Shown: piece after piece, positions 36,114-44,255 of the stretch
Layout: each line of letters opens with the position of its first letter
Numbering within the stretch: position 1 is the stretch's first letter
Assembly: GCA_017480325.1 (NCBI GenBank)
Contig: JAFVAY010000002.1
Span: 124,001 to 188,000 of the forward strand
From: Clostridiales bacterium
GTDB lineage: Bacteria; Bacillota; Clostridia; Saccharofermentanales; Saccharofermentanaceae
Length of the DNA stretch: 64,000 bases
Direction of reading: 5' to 3'
Notes under the pieces: generated by a model
The model's database searches: none
The model's input: the letters and a program-made list of their open reading frames with translations, nothing else
What the model was told of the DNA's origin: nothing
Translations under genes and position numbers: made by a program

Positions 36114-36347
36114 ATGGATGATAAGGTTTTGGAACTGGTATATCAGGAGAAGCTTGAAGAGAAACTGCTCTGCTATATGGCAGAGAAATATAATATCGAC
36201 TATATGACGGCCATGAGCTTATACTATAAAAGCGAATTAGCACAAAAGATTCATGAAGGTAAGTATGGAATCCAGTATCTTGATTACAAGGTCCTTGTAC
36301 AGATATTGGAGGATACTGAACCGGAATTGTTCAGTGATATAGGCTAA
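36114..36347 (+). CDS. Small helical protein, third member of the DUF3791/DUF3990 set
   Basis: 77 residues, acidic and helical (KVLELVYQEKLEEKLLCYMAEKYNIDYMTAM), ending ILEDTEPELFSDIG. Located 3 bases after the DUF3990 gene. Similar small proteins accompany DUF3990 genes in Clostridia; it may be a second antitoxin. No known domain assigned. Confidence 0.7.
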   Translation: MDDKVLELVYQEKLEEKLLCYMAEKYNIDYMTAMSLYYKSELAQKIHEGKYGIQYLDYKVLVQILEDTEPELFSDIG

Positions 36348-36409
36348 TTGGGAAGTGCATCTTCCGGGGGCATATACATAATCATCAAAAAATCGGCCTC
36401 GGGGGGGTA

Positions 36410-36468
36410 AATTGTCATGGACTATGACAGCGGGAGACTGTGACAATTCTTCTTATATATATTATAAT
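36410..36468 (+). promoter_or_regulatory. Polysaccharide-locus promoter with TGTCA/TGACA operator-like sites
   Basis: GTGACA (36440-36445), 17-base spacer, TATAAT (36463-36468). Upstream lies a palindrome TGTCAT (36413-36418)/ATGACA (36424-36429), and AATTGTCA (36410-36417) is inverted again as TGACAATT (36441-36448), over the -35. Three TGTCA-type half-sites around one promoter suggest an operator. Confidence 0.6.
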
Positions 36469-36474
36469 ATATGG

Positions 36475-36609
36475 TCGTGACGAGAGGGCAGGGTAATCGT
36501 CGCTATGCGCGTTGCGCGCCCTTGAGGGACATAGATTAACGAGGAGTGCAGGTAGGGTACTCCTTAGAAGAGTATACAGAAATTCCGTTTATAGAGGGAC
36601 ATAACACGT
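36475..36609 (+). other. Leader of the polysaccharide locus
   Basis: About 135 untranslated bases with two possible hairpins: GAGGGC (36484-36489)/GCCCTT (36518-36523), and AGGAGT (36542-36547)/ACTCCT (36559-36564). GAGGGACATA occurs twice (36524-36533 and 36594-36603); the second copy supplies the ribosome site. Long EPS operons often have antitermination leaders, but none is identified here. Confidence 0.45.
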
Positions 36610-38523
36610 ATGGATAACGTAGAGGCGAGTAATTCAGGGAAGAATAAGATGTTCGTCAGGACGCTGATGATTATGGCGCTTGATGTGCTGGCGATTGTCA
36701 TGAGCTTCTTCCTGGCGTTCCTTCTGAGATTTGACTTCTCGTTCACGTCGGTGATGCACTATAGCTTCGTATTCGTTACCGTAATCCCTCTGTTCTGTAT
36801 CGTTACTATACTTGTTTTCATGTTCCTGAAGCTTTATCACAGTATCTGGAGATTCGCGTCCGTATCGGAACTTGAGAAGCTTATCAAGGCGTGGATCATA
36901 CTGGCGGCGTTCGTCGCTCTGTTCGTTCTTATGGAGAGCGTTATAACCGGTCACCGTGCTGTACCTATCTCAGTGTGTATTATGGGTGTGCTTCTGAGTG
37001 GTATTGCCACAACGGGCATCAGGTTCGGTTACAGGTTACTTAGATTCGTGGCAAAGTCCTCGGACCGTAAGAGTAAGAAGATCACCAACGTTATGGTTAT
37101 CGGTGCCGGCGCTTGCGGTAGGGATGTTATCCACGAGTATAGGATGAGTCACCATCTGGATGCAGAAGTGCGTTGCGCCATAGATGATAACCCCATTAAG
37201 CTGGGTCGACTTATAGATAATGTTCCAATCGTTGGCACACGTAACGATATCCCGAAGATGGCGGAGCAGTATGATATAGATGAGATTATTTTCGCCATAC
37301 CTGATGCCAAGGGCACGGATAAGAAGGATATCCTGGAGATCTGTTCCGCGACAGGGTGCAAGGTGAGGGTAATGCCCGGTATCTACCAGATGCTGGACGG
37401 CAAGGTCTCGGTGAAGAATACCAGAGACGTTCAGATCGAGGATCTACTTGGCAGAGATCCCATAAAGGCGAACTTTAAGCAGATCAGGAAATACATCACC
37501 GGCAAGACCGTAATGGTTACGGGCGGCGGTGGCTCCATTGGCTCCGAGCTTTGCAGGCAGATTGCCAAGGCTGAGCCCAAGCTTCTTATTATTTTCGACA
37601 TTTACGAGAACAACGCGTTCTGGATAGAGCGCGAACTGCGCGAGAAGTATGGTGACAAGCTAAACCTCATCGCTCTCATCGGCTCTGTACGTAACACTAA
37701 CCGCGTTAATTCCATTATGGAGAAGTACAGACCGGAGATTATATTCCACGCGGCGGCACATAAGCACGTGCCTCTGATGGAGGTATCTCCCAACGAAGCT
37801 ATCAAGAATAACGTAGGCGGCACATATAAGATGGCGCATGCGGCGGTGAAGTGGGGTGTAGAGAAATTCGTTCTCGTCTCCACGGATAAGGCTGTTAACC
37901 CCACAAATATCATGGGTGCGTCGAAGAGAATCTGCGAGATGATAATCCAGGCAATGGACAGATCTGCACAGAAGCAGTACGACGCAGGTGAGATTAAAGT
38001 CAGGACCAACTTCTCGGCGGTAAGATTCGGAAACGTTATAGGCTCTAACGGCTCGGTCCTCAAGATATTCGAGAAGCAGATCTCGGCAGGCGGTCCCGTT
38101 ACAGTTACGGATAAGAATATTATCCGGTATTTCATGACGATCCCTGAGGCGGTGGCACTGGTTATGGAGTCAGGCGCATATGCCAGAGGCGGGGAGATCT
38201 TCGTACTTGATATGGGCGAGCCTGTAAGGATCGATGATGTCGCAAGGAAGATGATCAAGTTGTCGGGATTCGTGCCTGATGTCGATATCAAGATAACATA
38301 CACGGGACTTCGCCCCGGTGAGAAGCTCTACGAGGAGCGTCTGATGGACGAAGAGGGCTTAAGGCAGATCGAGGATAACAAGGATATCTCCATCGCAGAG
38401 CCGATCCCCATGAATGATGTGAATTTCGAAGGTCAGATCGTTAAGCTCGACGAGGCCGCCAAGAATGAAGCGGACAATATCCGCGAACTGGTGGCTCAGA
38501 TCGTAGAGACGTATAAGGTGTAA
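36610..38523 (+). CDS. Membrane-bound nucleoside-diphosphate-sugar 4,6-dehydratase (PglF/WbpM/CapD family)
   Basis: 637 residues. Four N-terminal membrane helices (about 15-155), a CoA-binding-like Rossmann domain (VMVIGAGACGRD), and the catalytic SDR domain with VTGGGGSIGSELCRQ. The usual YxxxK is MGASKR (STDKAVNPTNIMGASKR), as expected for this 4,6-dehydratase group acting on UDP-GlcNAc. It is the first gene after a dedicated promoter and leader. Its expected partner, a DegT aminotransferase, is found only about 10 kb downstream, beyond an accessory island. Confidence 0.92.
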   Translation: MDNVEASNSGKNKMFVRTLMIMALDVLAIVMSFFLAFLLRFDFSFTSVMHYSFVFVTVIPLFCIVTILVFMFLKLYHSIWRFASVSELEKLIKAWIILAAFVALFVLMESVITGHRAVPISVCIMGVLLSGIATTGIRFGYRLLRFVAKSSDRKSKKITNVMVIGAGACGRDVIHEYRMSHHLDAEVRCAIDDNPIKLGRLIDNVPIVGTRNDIPKMAEQYDIDEIIFAIPDAKGTDKKDILEICSATGCKVRVMPGIYQMLDGKVSVKNTRDVQIEDLLGRDPIKANFKQIRKYITGKTVMVTGGGGSIGSELCRQIAKAEPKLLIIFDIYENNAFWIERELREKYGDKLNLIALIGSVRNTNRVNSIMEKYRPEIIFHAAAHKHVPLMEVSPNEAIKNNVGGTYKMAHAAVKWGVEKFVLVSTDKAVNPTNIMGASKRICEMIIQAMDRSAQKQYDAGEIKVRTNFSAVRFGNVIGSNGSVLKIFEKQISAGGPVTVTDKNIIRYFMTIPEAVALVMESGAYARGGEIFVLDMGEPVRIDDVARKMIKLSGFVPDVDIKITYTGLRPGEKLYEERLMDEEGLRQIEDNKDISIAEPIPMNDVNFEGQIVKLDEAAKNEADNIRELVAQIVETYKV

Positions 38524-38528
38524 GTAAG

Positions 38529-40097
38529 ATGGGGAAAAAATTACCATTAGGTATTCAGTCTTTTGAGAAGATCAGAAGTGATAATTTCCTTTATGTGGAT
38601 AAGACTGATTATGTATATCAGCTTGTTCATAATAATGTCCCGTATTTCTTAAGCAGACCGAGACGGTTTGGTAAGAGCCTTCTTCTTTCAACAATGAAAG
38701 CTTATTGGGAGGGAAAGAAGGAGCTTTTTGAGGGGCTGAAGATAGAAAAACTGGAAGAGGGAAACCCTGATGCATGGAAGCCTTATCCTGTGTTCTACTT
38801 CGATTTCAATGGAGCTAATTATCTGGAAGCATCCATTGATTCCGTGTTGGATGGGATGCTAAGTGATTGGGAAGAGATATACGGAAATCAGTATAAAAAC
38901 CGCACACTGGGCGATAGATTCCAGAAATTGTTAGAGCTTGCCTCTGTTAAAAGTGGTAAGAGGTGTGTAGTTCTTGTAGACGAATACGATAAGCCTCTTT
39001 TGGATACTATTGATAATCCTGAAATACAGAATCACATTAAGGACGTATTCAAGGGCTTTTTCAGTAATCTGAAGAGTTATGATGCATATATCCAGTTCAT
39101 TTTTATTACCGGAGTGTCAAAATTCCATAAGGTCAGTATTTTCAGTGATCTGAATCAGTTGACTGACATTTCGTTGTCCAAAAAGTTTGCCAGCATATGC
39201 GGAATTACAGATACAGAGCTTAGAAACTATTTTGTGAAAGAAATTCAAGCATTAGCAGAAGAACAGGGATTGACACAGGATGAATGTCTGTCACAGTTAA
39301 AGCAAACTTATGACGGTTATCGTTTCCATCCAAGCGGCACGCCGGTCTACAACCCCTATAGTCTTCTTAATGCTTTCTTTGCTGAAGAGTTTGGCTCTTA
39401 TTGGTTTGAAACCGGAACACCTACATTTCTTGTAAAGAAGCTGAAGGATACTATTTTTGATGTTCGTAAGTTCACAGACAGGACACTTTATGCCAGCGAA
39501 GGAATGTTGAAGGATTACACCGGAGACAATCCGGATCCGGTACCGCTGTTATACCAGACAGGGTATCTTACAATAGCTGATTTTGACCGAGTAGGGCGGG
39601 AATACACTCTTGCGTTCCCAAATGAGGAAGTGAAGTATGGATTCGTTGAGTGTCTGATGCCTGAATATGTGGCAGACTGCGGAGCCGGTTCCGGGAATGA
39701 TATCTTTACACTAAGACGATATATTGAACGAGGGGATTTGGTAAACATTAGAAATGTACTCACATCTCTGTTTGCCAATATCACATATACTCTTGAATCA
39801 GATCCGTTTGAACACTATTTTCAGGCAGTGATTTATCTGACATTCACTTTACTTGGGAAATTCGCAGTATGTGAGATGCATACATATACAGGTCGTATCG
39901 ACTGCAAGGTTGAAACCAAAGATTTTATCTATCTATTCGAATTCAAGCGAGATGAAACTGCGGAAGAGGCTCTTAAACAGATCGACACCAACGATTATGC
40001 ACTTCCTTTTGTTGCAGATTCCAGAAAGTTGATTAAGATCGGGGTATCGTTTGACTCTTCCACAAGAATGCTTGTGGGCTGGAAGGTAGCGGATTGA
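38529..40097 (+). CDS. AAA-ATPase-like / PD-(D/E)XK nuclease-like protein (PDDEXK_9 type)
   Basis: 522 residues. The opening LPLGIQSFEKIRSDNFLYVDKTDYVYQL and SRPRRFGKSLLLSTM (P-loop, near 42-54) define the AAA-ATPase-like family; Walker B-like CVVLVDEYDKPLLD is near 140-155. The C-terminus has a PD-(D/E)XK nuclease-like core: GRIDCKVETKDFIYLFEFKRD with the E-x-K pair. The family is abundant and often multicopy in gut anaerobes, with unknown role (mobile or defence related). It starts 6 bases after the dehydratase gene and is the left end of the accessory island. Confidence 0.88.
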   Translation: MGKKLPLGIQSFEKIRSDNFLYVDKTDYVYQLVHNNVPYFLSRPRRFGKSLLLSTMKAYWEGKKELFEGLKIEKLEEGNPDAWKPYPVFYFDFNGANYLEASIDSVLDGMLSDWEEIYGNQYKNRTLGDRFQKLLELASVKSGKRCVVLVDEYDKPLLDTIDNPEIQNHIKDVFKGFFSNLKSYDAYIQFIFITGVSKFHKVSIFSDLNQLTDISLSKKFASICGITDTELRNYFVKEIQALAEEQGLTQDECLSQLKQTYDGYRFHPSGTPVYNPYSLLNAFFAEEFGSYWFETGTPTFLVKKLKDTIFDVRKFTDRTLYASEGMLKDYTGDNPDPVPLLYQTGYLTIADFDRVGREYTLAFPNEEVKYGFVECLMPEYVADCGAGSGNDIFTLRRYIERGDLVNIRNVLTSLFANITYTLESDPFEHYFQAVIYLTFTLLGKFAVCEMHTYTGRIDCKVETKDFIYLFEFKRDETAEEALKQIDTNDYALPFVADSRKLIKIGVSFDSSTRMLVGWKVAD

Positions 40098-40101
40098 TAA
40101 T

Positions 40102-40551
40102 ATGTTAAGAATACATTTTGGTGAATTAGACTCTGAGAATTATATATATAATCCGGATGCGTTCTTCGATAATACTTACGAGGACGATTGGATGATGGAT
40201 CCCGTGACAGTGGATATGGTGAGGGACATCGATGGATCTGAGGTAAAGGGTCCCCGTCTCATTGACAGTCCGTTCTTAGGTCCTATTCCCACAGAGCGAT
40301 TATCCGGAGGAGTAAAGACTCTCATACTGATGAAGCATGATCCTGATCATGTGTTTAATGCGTCTGCATGTGGTGATAATTGCGCAGGTTGGATTCTTAA
40401 GTTGGGTCGGGAAAGTGATCTGTTGATTCGTCTGGGCTATCTTATGGACTTTGGCAATGATCCATTCGAGATAGAGATAGATAATCTTGGGGTGGTCGTT
40501 CATGATAAGAGAGAGCTCTATGAGACTGTTCTCGAGAATGAGTTGTTATAG
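40102..40551 (+). CDS. DUF4869-like protein
   Basis: 149 residues: MLRIHFGELDSENYIYNPDAFFDNTYEDDW and SPFLGPIPTERLSGGVKTLILMKHD match what I recall of DUF4869. Soluble, no catalytic motif evident. It overlaps neither neighbour and is followed 14 bases later by a small P-loop protein; the two are commonly found together. Confidence 0.7.
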   Translation: MLRIHFGELDSENYIYNPDAFFDNTYEDDWMMDPVTVDMVRDIDGSEVKGPRLIDSPFLGPIPTERLSGGVKTLILMKHDPDHVFNASACGDNCAGWILKLGRESDLLIRLGYLMDFGNDPFEIEIDNLGVVVHDKRELYETVLENELL

Positions 40552-40565
40552 ATTAAGGTGCTTTC

Positions 40566-41093
40566 ATGATTGGTAAATACAGTATCGAAGTCTATAATAA
40601 TCGAGTTCATTATTTCCTGACAGTCCAGAGAAATATTACCGTCATACAGGGAAATAGCGCTTCCGGGAAGACCGAGTTAATCAGACTGATTAATTTGTAT
40701 GATACTTATGGAGTATCTTCCGGAGTGTCATTGAAATGTGGTGTCATATGCAGAGTTCTTACATCTAATGATTGGAAAACAATATTGTCTTCTTTGTATA
40801 GCTGCATCATATTTATTGACGAGAATGAAGATTTTCTTAAGACAAAAGAATTTGCTGAAGCCGTTCGAGGCTCGGATAATTACTTTGTTATAGTAACGAG
40901 AGATGATCTTTCACAGTTGCCGTATAGTGTTGATGAGATTTACGGATTAAGGAATGTAACCGATTCTTCTAAGCATAAAGAATACAAGAGAGTCTATAAC
41001 GAGACTTATAAGCTTTATAATCTGAGAACAAACAGTCATTTTGATCCGTCGCTAGTGGTGACAGAGGATACCAATTCCGGTGTTCCAATATAG
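40566..41093 (+). CDS. Small P-loop ATPase, probably 3'-disrupted
   Basis: 175 residues with Walker A QGNSASGKTEL near 27-37 and a Walker B-like CIIFIDENEDF. It stops at VTEDTNSGVPI. In the next frame the codons read on without a stop (VFQYSKSKLKDTYKTEG onward, to about 41178), so the natural C-terminus seems lost by frameshift or recombination. Partner of the DUF4869 gene. Function unknown. Confidence 0.7.
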   Translation: MIGKYSIEVYNNRVHYFLTVQRNITVIQGNSASGKTELIRLINLYDTYGVSSGVSLKCGVICRVLTSNDWKTILSSLYSCIIFIDENEDFLKTKEFAEAVRGSDNYFVIVTRDDLSQLPYSVDEIYGLRNVTDSSKHKEYKRVYNETYKLYNLRTNSHFDPSLVVTEDTNSGVPI

Positions 41094-41240
41094 CAAAAGC
41101 AAGTTGAAAGATACCTATAAGACCGAAGGATCACTAAGAAGGATTAAGGATGTTCTTCCGGAACAGATCAGACCGTAATTATTGTTTGATAAGCAGGAGA
41201 TTTCTTTAATTGGTTTCAAATATTATCGTGGTGCAAATAA

Positions 41241-41339
41241 TTCACCTCGAGTTGGGGAGGACGAAGAAAACCTCCGAGGGCATTTATGGAAAGTGATTTA
41301 TACATGCTTATGACTGTGCCACAGCTGAACTGCAAATAG
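41241..41339 (+). pseudogene. ORF6N-domain gene scrap
   Basis: From 41247 one frame reads SSWGGRRKPPRAFMESDLYMLMTVP, nearly identical to SSWGGRRKPPRVFTESGLYMLMTV in the ORF6N gene at 44256. Stops flank it (41238 and 41337). It is a decayed partial duplicate. Just downstream (about 41328-41425) another frame encodes an acidic tail that ends overlapping the next ATG, probably the end of a lost gene. Confidence 0.8.
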
Positions 41340-41421
41340 ACGAAGAGCTGATCATAGATGAGCTGGATGAATTTGAAAAAGAGCCGGATGAGATAGAAAC
41401 AGAAGAACAGGAGGTCAATCA

Positions 41422-42000
41422 ATGATACAGAAACTTAAGAGACCAGCAAGCTTTGCTGCTATGATCGGTATCCTACTTGGGATAGGCATTATCTCCTTCG
41501 CCATTTCAAATTGGTTCAGTTCGATAGGCTCGCAGACGTCGGATTACGGTATTAAGACATACTTTGAGTTTAGTGTTAATGAGTTCTTTACTGAGAGCGG
41601 GGAGATCGGACCTGGAGAGAGCAAGAGTATTAATCCGATTGTAACCTCAGATGCTTCCATTGACAGCTTTGTAGTGATCGTGGTGGAGATGCCGAAGTAC
41701 AGTACTGGCGGTCTGTATACGATCGACAATAGTGATGAATGGGTTCTCGTAGAATCGTGGTCAAGTGCAGATGGTGCATCATGGTTCGAGGCTTACAAAT
41801 ACAATGATACCCTTTCAGCCGGGGCAGCCACAACAGCCTTGGGAAGCACGATTACGATGGCTGATATGACAAACGCACAGTATGGACAGCTGAATGATTT
41901 GAATGTAACCATGACAGCGTATGCCTGTGGCTCCGATGAGGGAGAAACATTGGGTACTGCGTGGGATACAATAAAGGGCTACTTTAGATTAGGAGAGTAG
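41422..42000 (+). CDS. SipW-type exported protein, unknown
   Basis: 192 residues. N-terminal LKRPASFAAMIGILLGIGIISFAISNWFSS looks like the short signal of SipW-dependent exported proteins (TasA/camelysin group): basic start, hydrophobic core and an F/S-rich end. The mature part is acidic and beta-rich. A cleavage point is not certain. GGAGG lies upstream and the ATG overlaps the stop of an upstream scrap. No sipW-type peptidase is present nearby. Confidence 0.65.
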   Translation: MIQKLKRPASFAAMIGILLGIGIISFAISNWFSSIGSQTSDYGIKTYFEFSVNEFFTESGEIGPGESKSINPIVTSDASIDSFVVIVVEMPKYSTGGLYTIDNSDEWVLVESWSSADGASWFEAYKYNDTLSAGAATTALGSTITMADMTNAQYGQLNDLNVTMTAYACGSDEGETLGTAWDTIKGYFRLGE

Positions 42001-42044
42001 ACTGTGTTATGAAGATCAAAAATGATGGGAATGGGAAAAACAAC

Positions 42045-42120
42045 TCTTAGCGTCCGACCGGTCCTTGAAAATCAGGTTCGCTGAATGCCTTTGAAGCCAG
42101 TATTTACAAGGCTTCCGAGA
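42045..42120 (+). repeat. Structured intergenic repeat, copy 1
   Basis: Shares GGTCCTTGAAAATCAGG, TTCGCTGAATG and AGGCTTCCGAGAG with copies at about 43989-44067 and 45441-45514. Stem GAAGCC (42093-42098)/GGCTTC (42110-42115). The upstream GCGAC hairpin of the other copies is decayed here. It begins 45 bases after a stop codon. The remaining non-coding bases to 42315 hold GATAACCACA at 42262-42271 and a GGTTTAAAAATG variant. Confidence 0.8.
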
Positions 42121-42315
42121 GATAGATATGAGGATTAAAAAGCCCCGACACGCTCCCGTACATGAAGAATAAAGGGATTGAGCGAGGATAGGTGGGGCGA
42201 TGATTTACCTGTTGGTTTAAAAATGTATGAAATGGGTTTCCATAGCAGTTATCAAGATTGTGATAACCACAACGATATATAAGTTTTGAAAGAGAAAAGC
42301 AGGAAGGAGAGCATC

Positions 42316-43914
42316 ATGAAAGAATTTAATACAACGGCTGTGTGTATACCGTCAAAGCATTATATGGTTGATCTCTCCGAGAGAGTGGCAGAGATTAAAA
42401 AACTTGTGGATGCAGGCAAGTATTTTACAATAAACAGAGCAAGGCAGTATGGAAAGACAACCACGTTGAAAGCACTTCAGCAGGTTCTTCGTAATGAATA
42501 TACGGTAATTAGCTTAAGTTTTGAAGGAATTACAAATGCCGGATATCAGTCGGAAGGCGAGTTTGTACAGAGTTTCTCGAGACTTATCTTAGACCAAAGT
42601 GAATTCTTTGGCATATCTATTCCAGATGCAACAATTCAGGCACTTGAAAAACTGGCTGAACAGGATCCAAAGAAGCTTAAAATGGATGAACTGTTCAGAA
42701 CGATAAGAAGATGGGTCTTGGCTAATGAGAATCAAATAGTGCTTTTCATCGACGAGGTGGATAGCGCGACTAATAATCAAGTGTTCCTAGATTTTTTAGG
42801 ACTACTTCGTGACGGTTATATTTCGAGGGAGAAAGATGGAGCTCCAGCATTACAGTCAGTTATCCTTGCGGGAGTGACAGATGTAAAGCATTTAAAGAGT
42901 AAGATTCGTCCTGATGACGAACACAAGGTCAACAGTCCATGGAATATTGCTGCTGATTTTCTGATAGACATGAGCTTATCAGATGTTGGCATCAAAGGTA
43001 TGCTTGATGAGTATGAAGCCGATCATCATACCGGAATGGATACAGAGACAATTGCAAAGCTGATCCGCAAATACACAAATGGATATCCGTATCTGGTAAG
43101 CAGGATTTGCCAGAGAATAGATCAGAGCCTCGTCCCTGAGAAGTTTGATGATCTTTCAAAGGCATGGACAGAATACGGAGTGGATGAAGCAGTAAAGCTT
43201 ATAATTTCAGAAAGTGGAAATGCACTGTTTGAATCCTTGTCAGGAAAGCTGACGAATTATCCTGATTTAAAAGAAAAACTCAGATCGATTCTGATGCGCG
43301 GTGAGACTGTTGCATGGCTGCCATATGATGAAGAACAGCAGCAACTATATATGTATGGGTTTATTCGAAATAACCACAATACAGTAGCGATAGCTAATCA
43401 GATGTTTGAAATGCTTCTGTACACTCACTTTATCGGCGAGTCTGATAAGAATAATGAGTTAAAGCAGAAAGCGTCAGAGTTTAAATCGATCTTTGTGGAT
43501 GCAGACGGATGGCTTGATGTTCCTAAGATCATGGATCATTTTATTAGAGAACACAATAGGATTCACAAGGATAACACCGAGAAATTCATCGAAGAAGAAG
43601 GCAGAGAACGATTTATCACTTATGTATCCGGGATTATTAATGGCACTGGTACCTACAGCGTAGAAGACCAGACCAGAGACCATAAGAGGATGGATCTGGT
43701 GATTCATTACCTTGGAAGAAGATATATCGTTGAGATGAAGATCTGGCATGGTGACAGATATAATGAAAAGGGTGAAAAACAGATAGCTGGTTACCTTGAC
43801 CATTATGGACTTGACACAGGATATATGCTAAGTTTCAACTTCAATAAAAAGAAAGAATCCGGGGTTAAGCGAGTTCAGATAGGCGACAAGGTTTTGTTTG
43901 AGGGAACTGTGTAG
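42316..43914 (+). CDS. AAA-like ATPase with C-terminal PD-(D/E)XK-like domain
   Basis: 532 residues from ATG 42316 with AGGAAGGAG upstream. Start FNTTAVCIPSKHYMVDLSERV and P-loop INRARQYGKTTTL (near 37-49) mark the AAA_35-like family; Walker B IVLFIDEVDSA is near 140-150. C-terminal nuclease-like core: RMDLVIHYLGRRYIVEMKIW (D...E-x-K). Similar in overall plan to the 38529 gene but a different family. Function unknown. Confidence 0.85.
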   Translation: MKEFNTTAVCIPSKHYMVDLSERVAEIKKLVDAGKYFTINRARQYGKTTTLKALQQVLRNEYTVISLSFEGITNAGYQSEGEFVQSFSRLILDQSEFFGISIPDATIQALEKLAEQDPKKLKMDELFRTIRRWVLANENQIVLFIDEVDSATNNQVFLDFLGLLRDGYISREKDGAPALQSVILAGVTDVKHLKSKIRPDDEHKVNSPWNIAADFLIDMSLSDVGIKGMLDEYEADHHTGMDTETIAKLIRKYTNGYPYLVSRICQRIDQSLVPEKFDDLSKAWTEYGVDEAVKLIISESGNALFESLSGKLTNYPDLKEKLRSILMRGETVAWLPYDEEQQQLYMYGFIRNNHNTVAIANQMFEMLLYTHFIGESDKNNELKQKASEFKSIFVDADGWLDVPKIMDHFIREHNRIHKDNTEKFIEEEGRERFITYVSGIINGTGTYSVEDQTRDHKRMDLVIHYLGRRYIVEMKIWHGDRYNEKGEKQIAGYLDHYGLDTGYMLSFNFNKKKESGVKRVQIGDKVLFEGTV

Positions 43915-43919
43915 ATGGG

Positions 43920-44140
43920 AAATGCGACACTTAAAGTAGCAAGTATCATATTATGCGACATTCAGTGTAGCGATATAAAATGCGACGTTTAGAGTCGCCC
44001 CCGTCCTCAAAAAATCAGGTTCGCTGAATGGGCTTGAAGCCAGTAAAATCAAGGCTTCCGAGAGTTGATGAACTGGTTTAAATAAAATTACCCTTTAATA
44101 TGCGTTCTGATAGATGTCTGAAGGTTGCGGATATGTATGG
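43920..44140 (+). repeat. Structured intergenic repeat, copy 2 (long form)
   Basis: About 220 bases matching copy 3 along the whole length. It starts with three tandem short units (TGCGAC..TTA..GTAGC) that can each fold, the third as GCGAC (43982-43986)/GTCGC, then CAGGTTCGCTGAATG, a GAAGCC/GGCTTC hairpin, CCGAGAG and TACCCTTTAATATGCG, ending near CTGATAGATGTCTGAAG. It begins 6 bases after a stop codon. From 44141 to 44255 lie TTAAACC/GGTTT motifs and an AAGGAG site, no gene. Confidence 0.85.
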
Positions 44141-44255
44141 GGAAGTAAGAAAAGGCTGAAGAGTTTTAAACCCGAAGATCTTATGTGAGCTATGTAGAAG
44201 GGTGGGCTTAATTAAACCTGAGGTTTGAGTAAGAAGGAGAAATTAACAACATATA

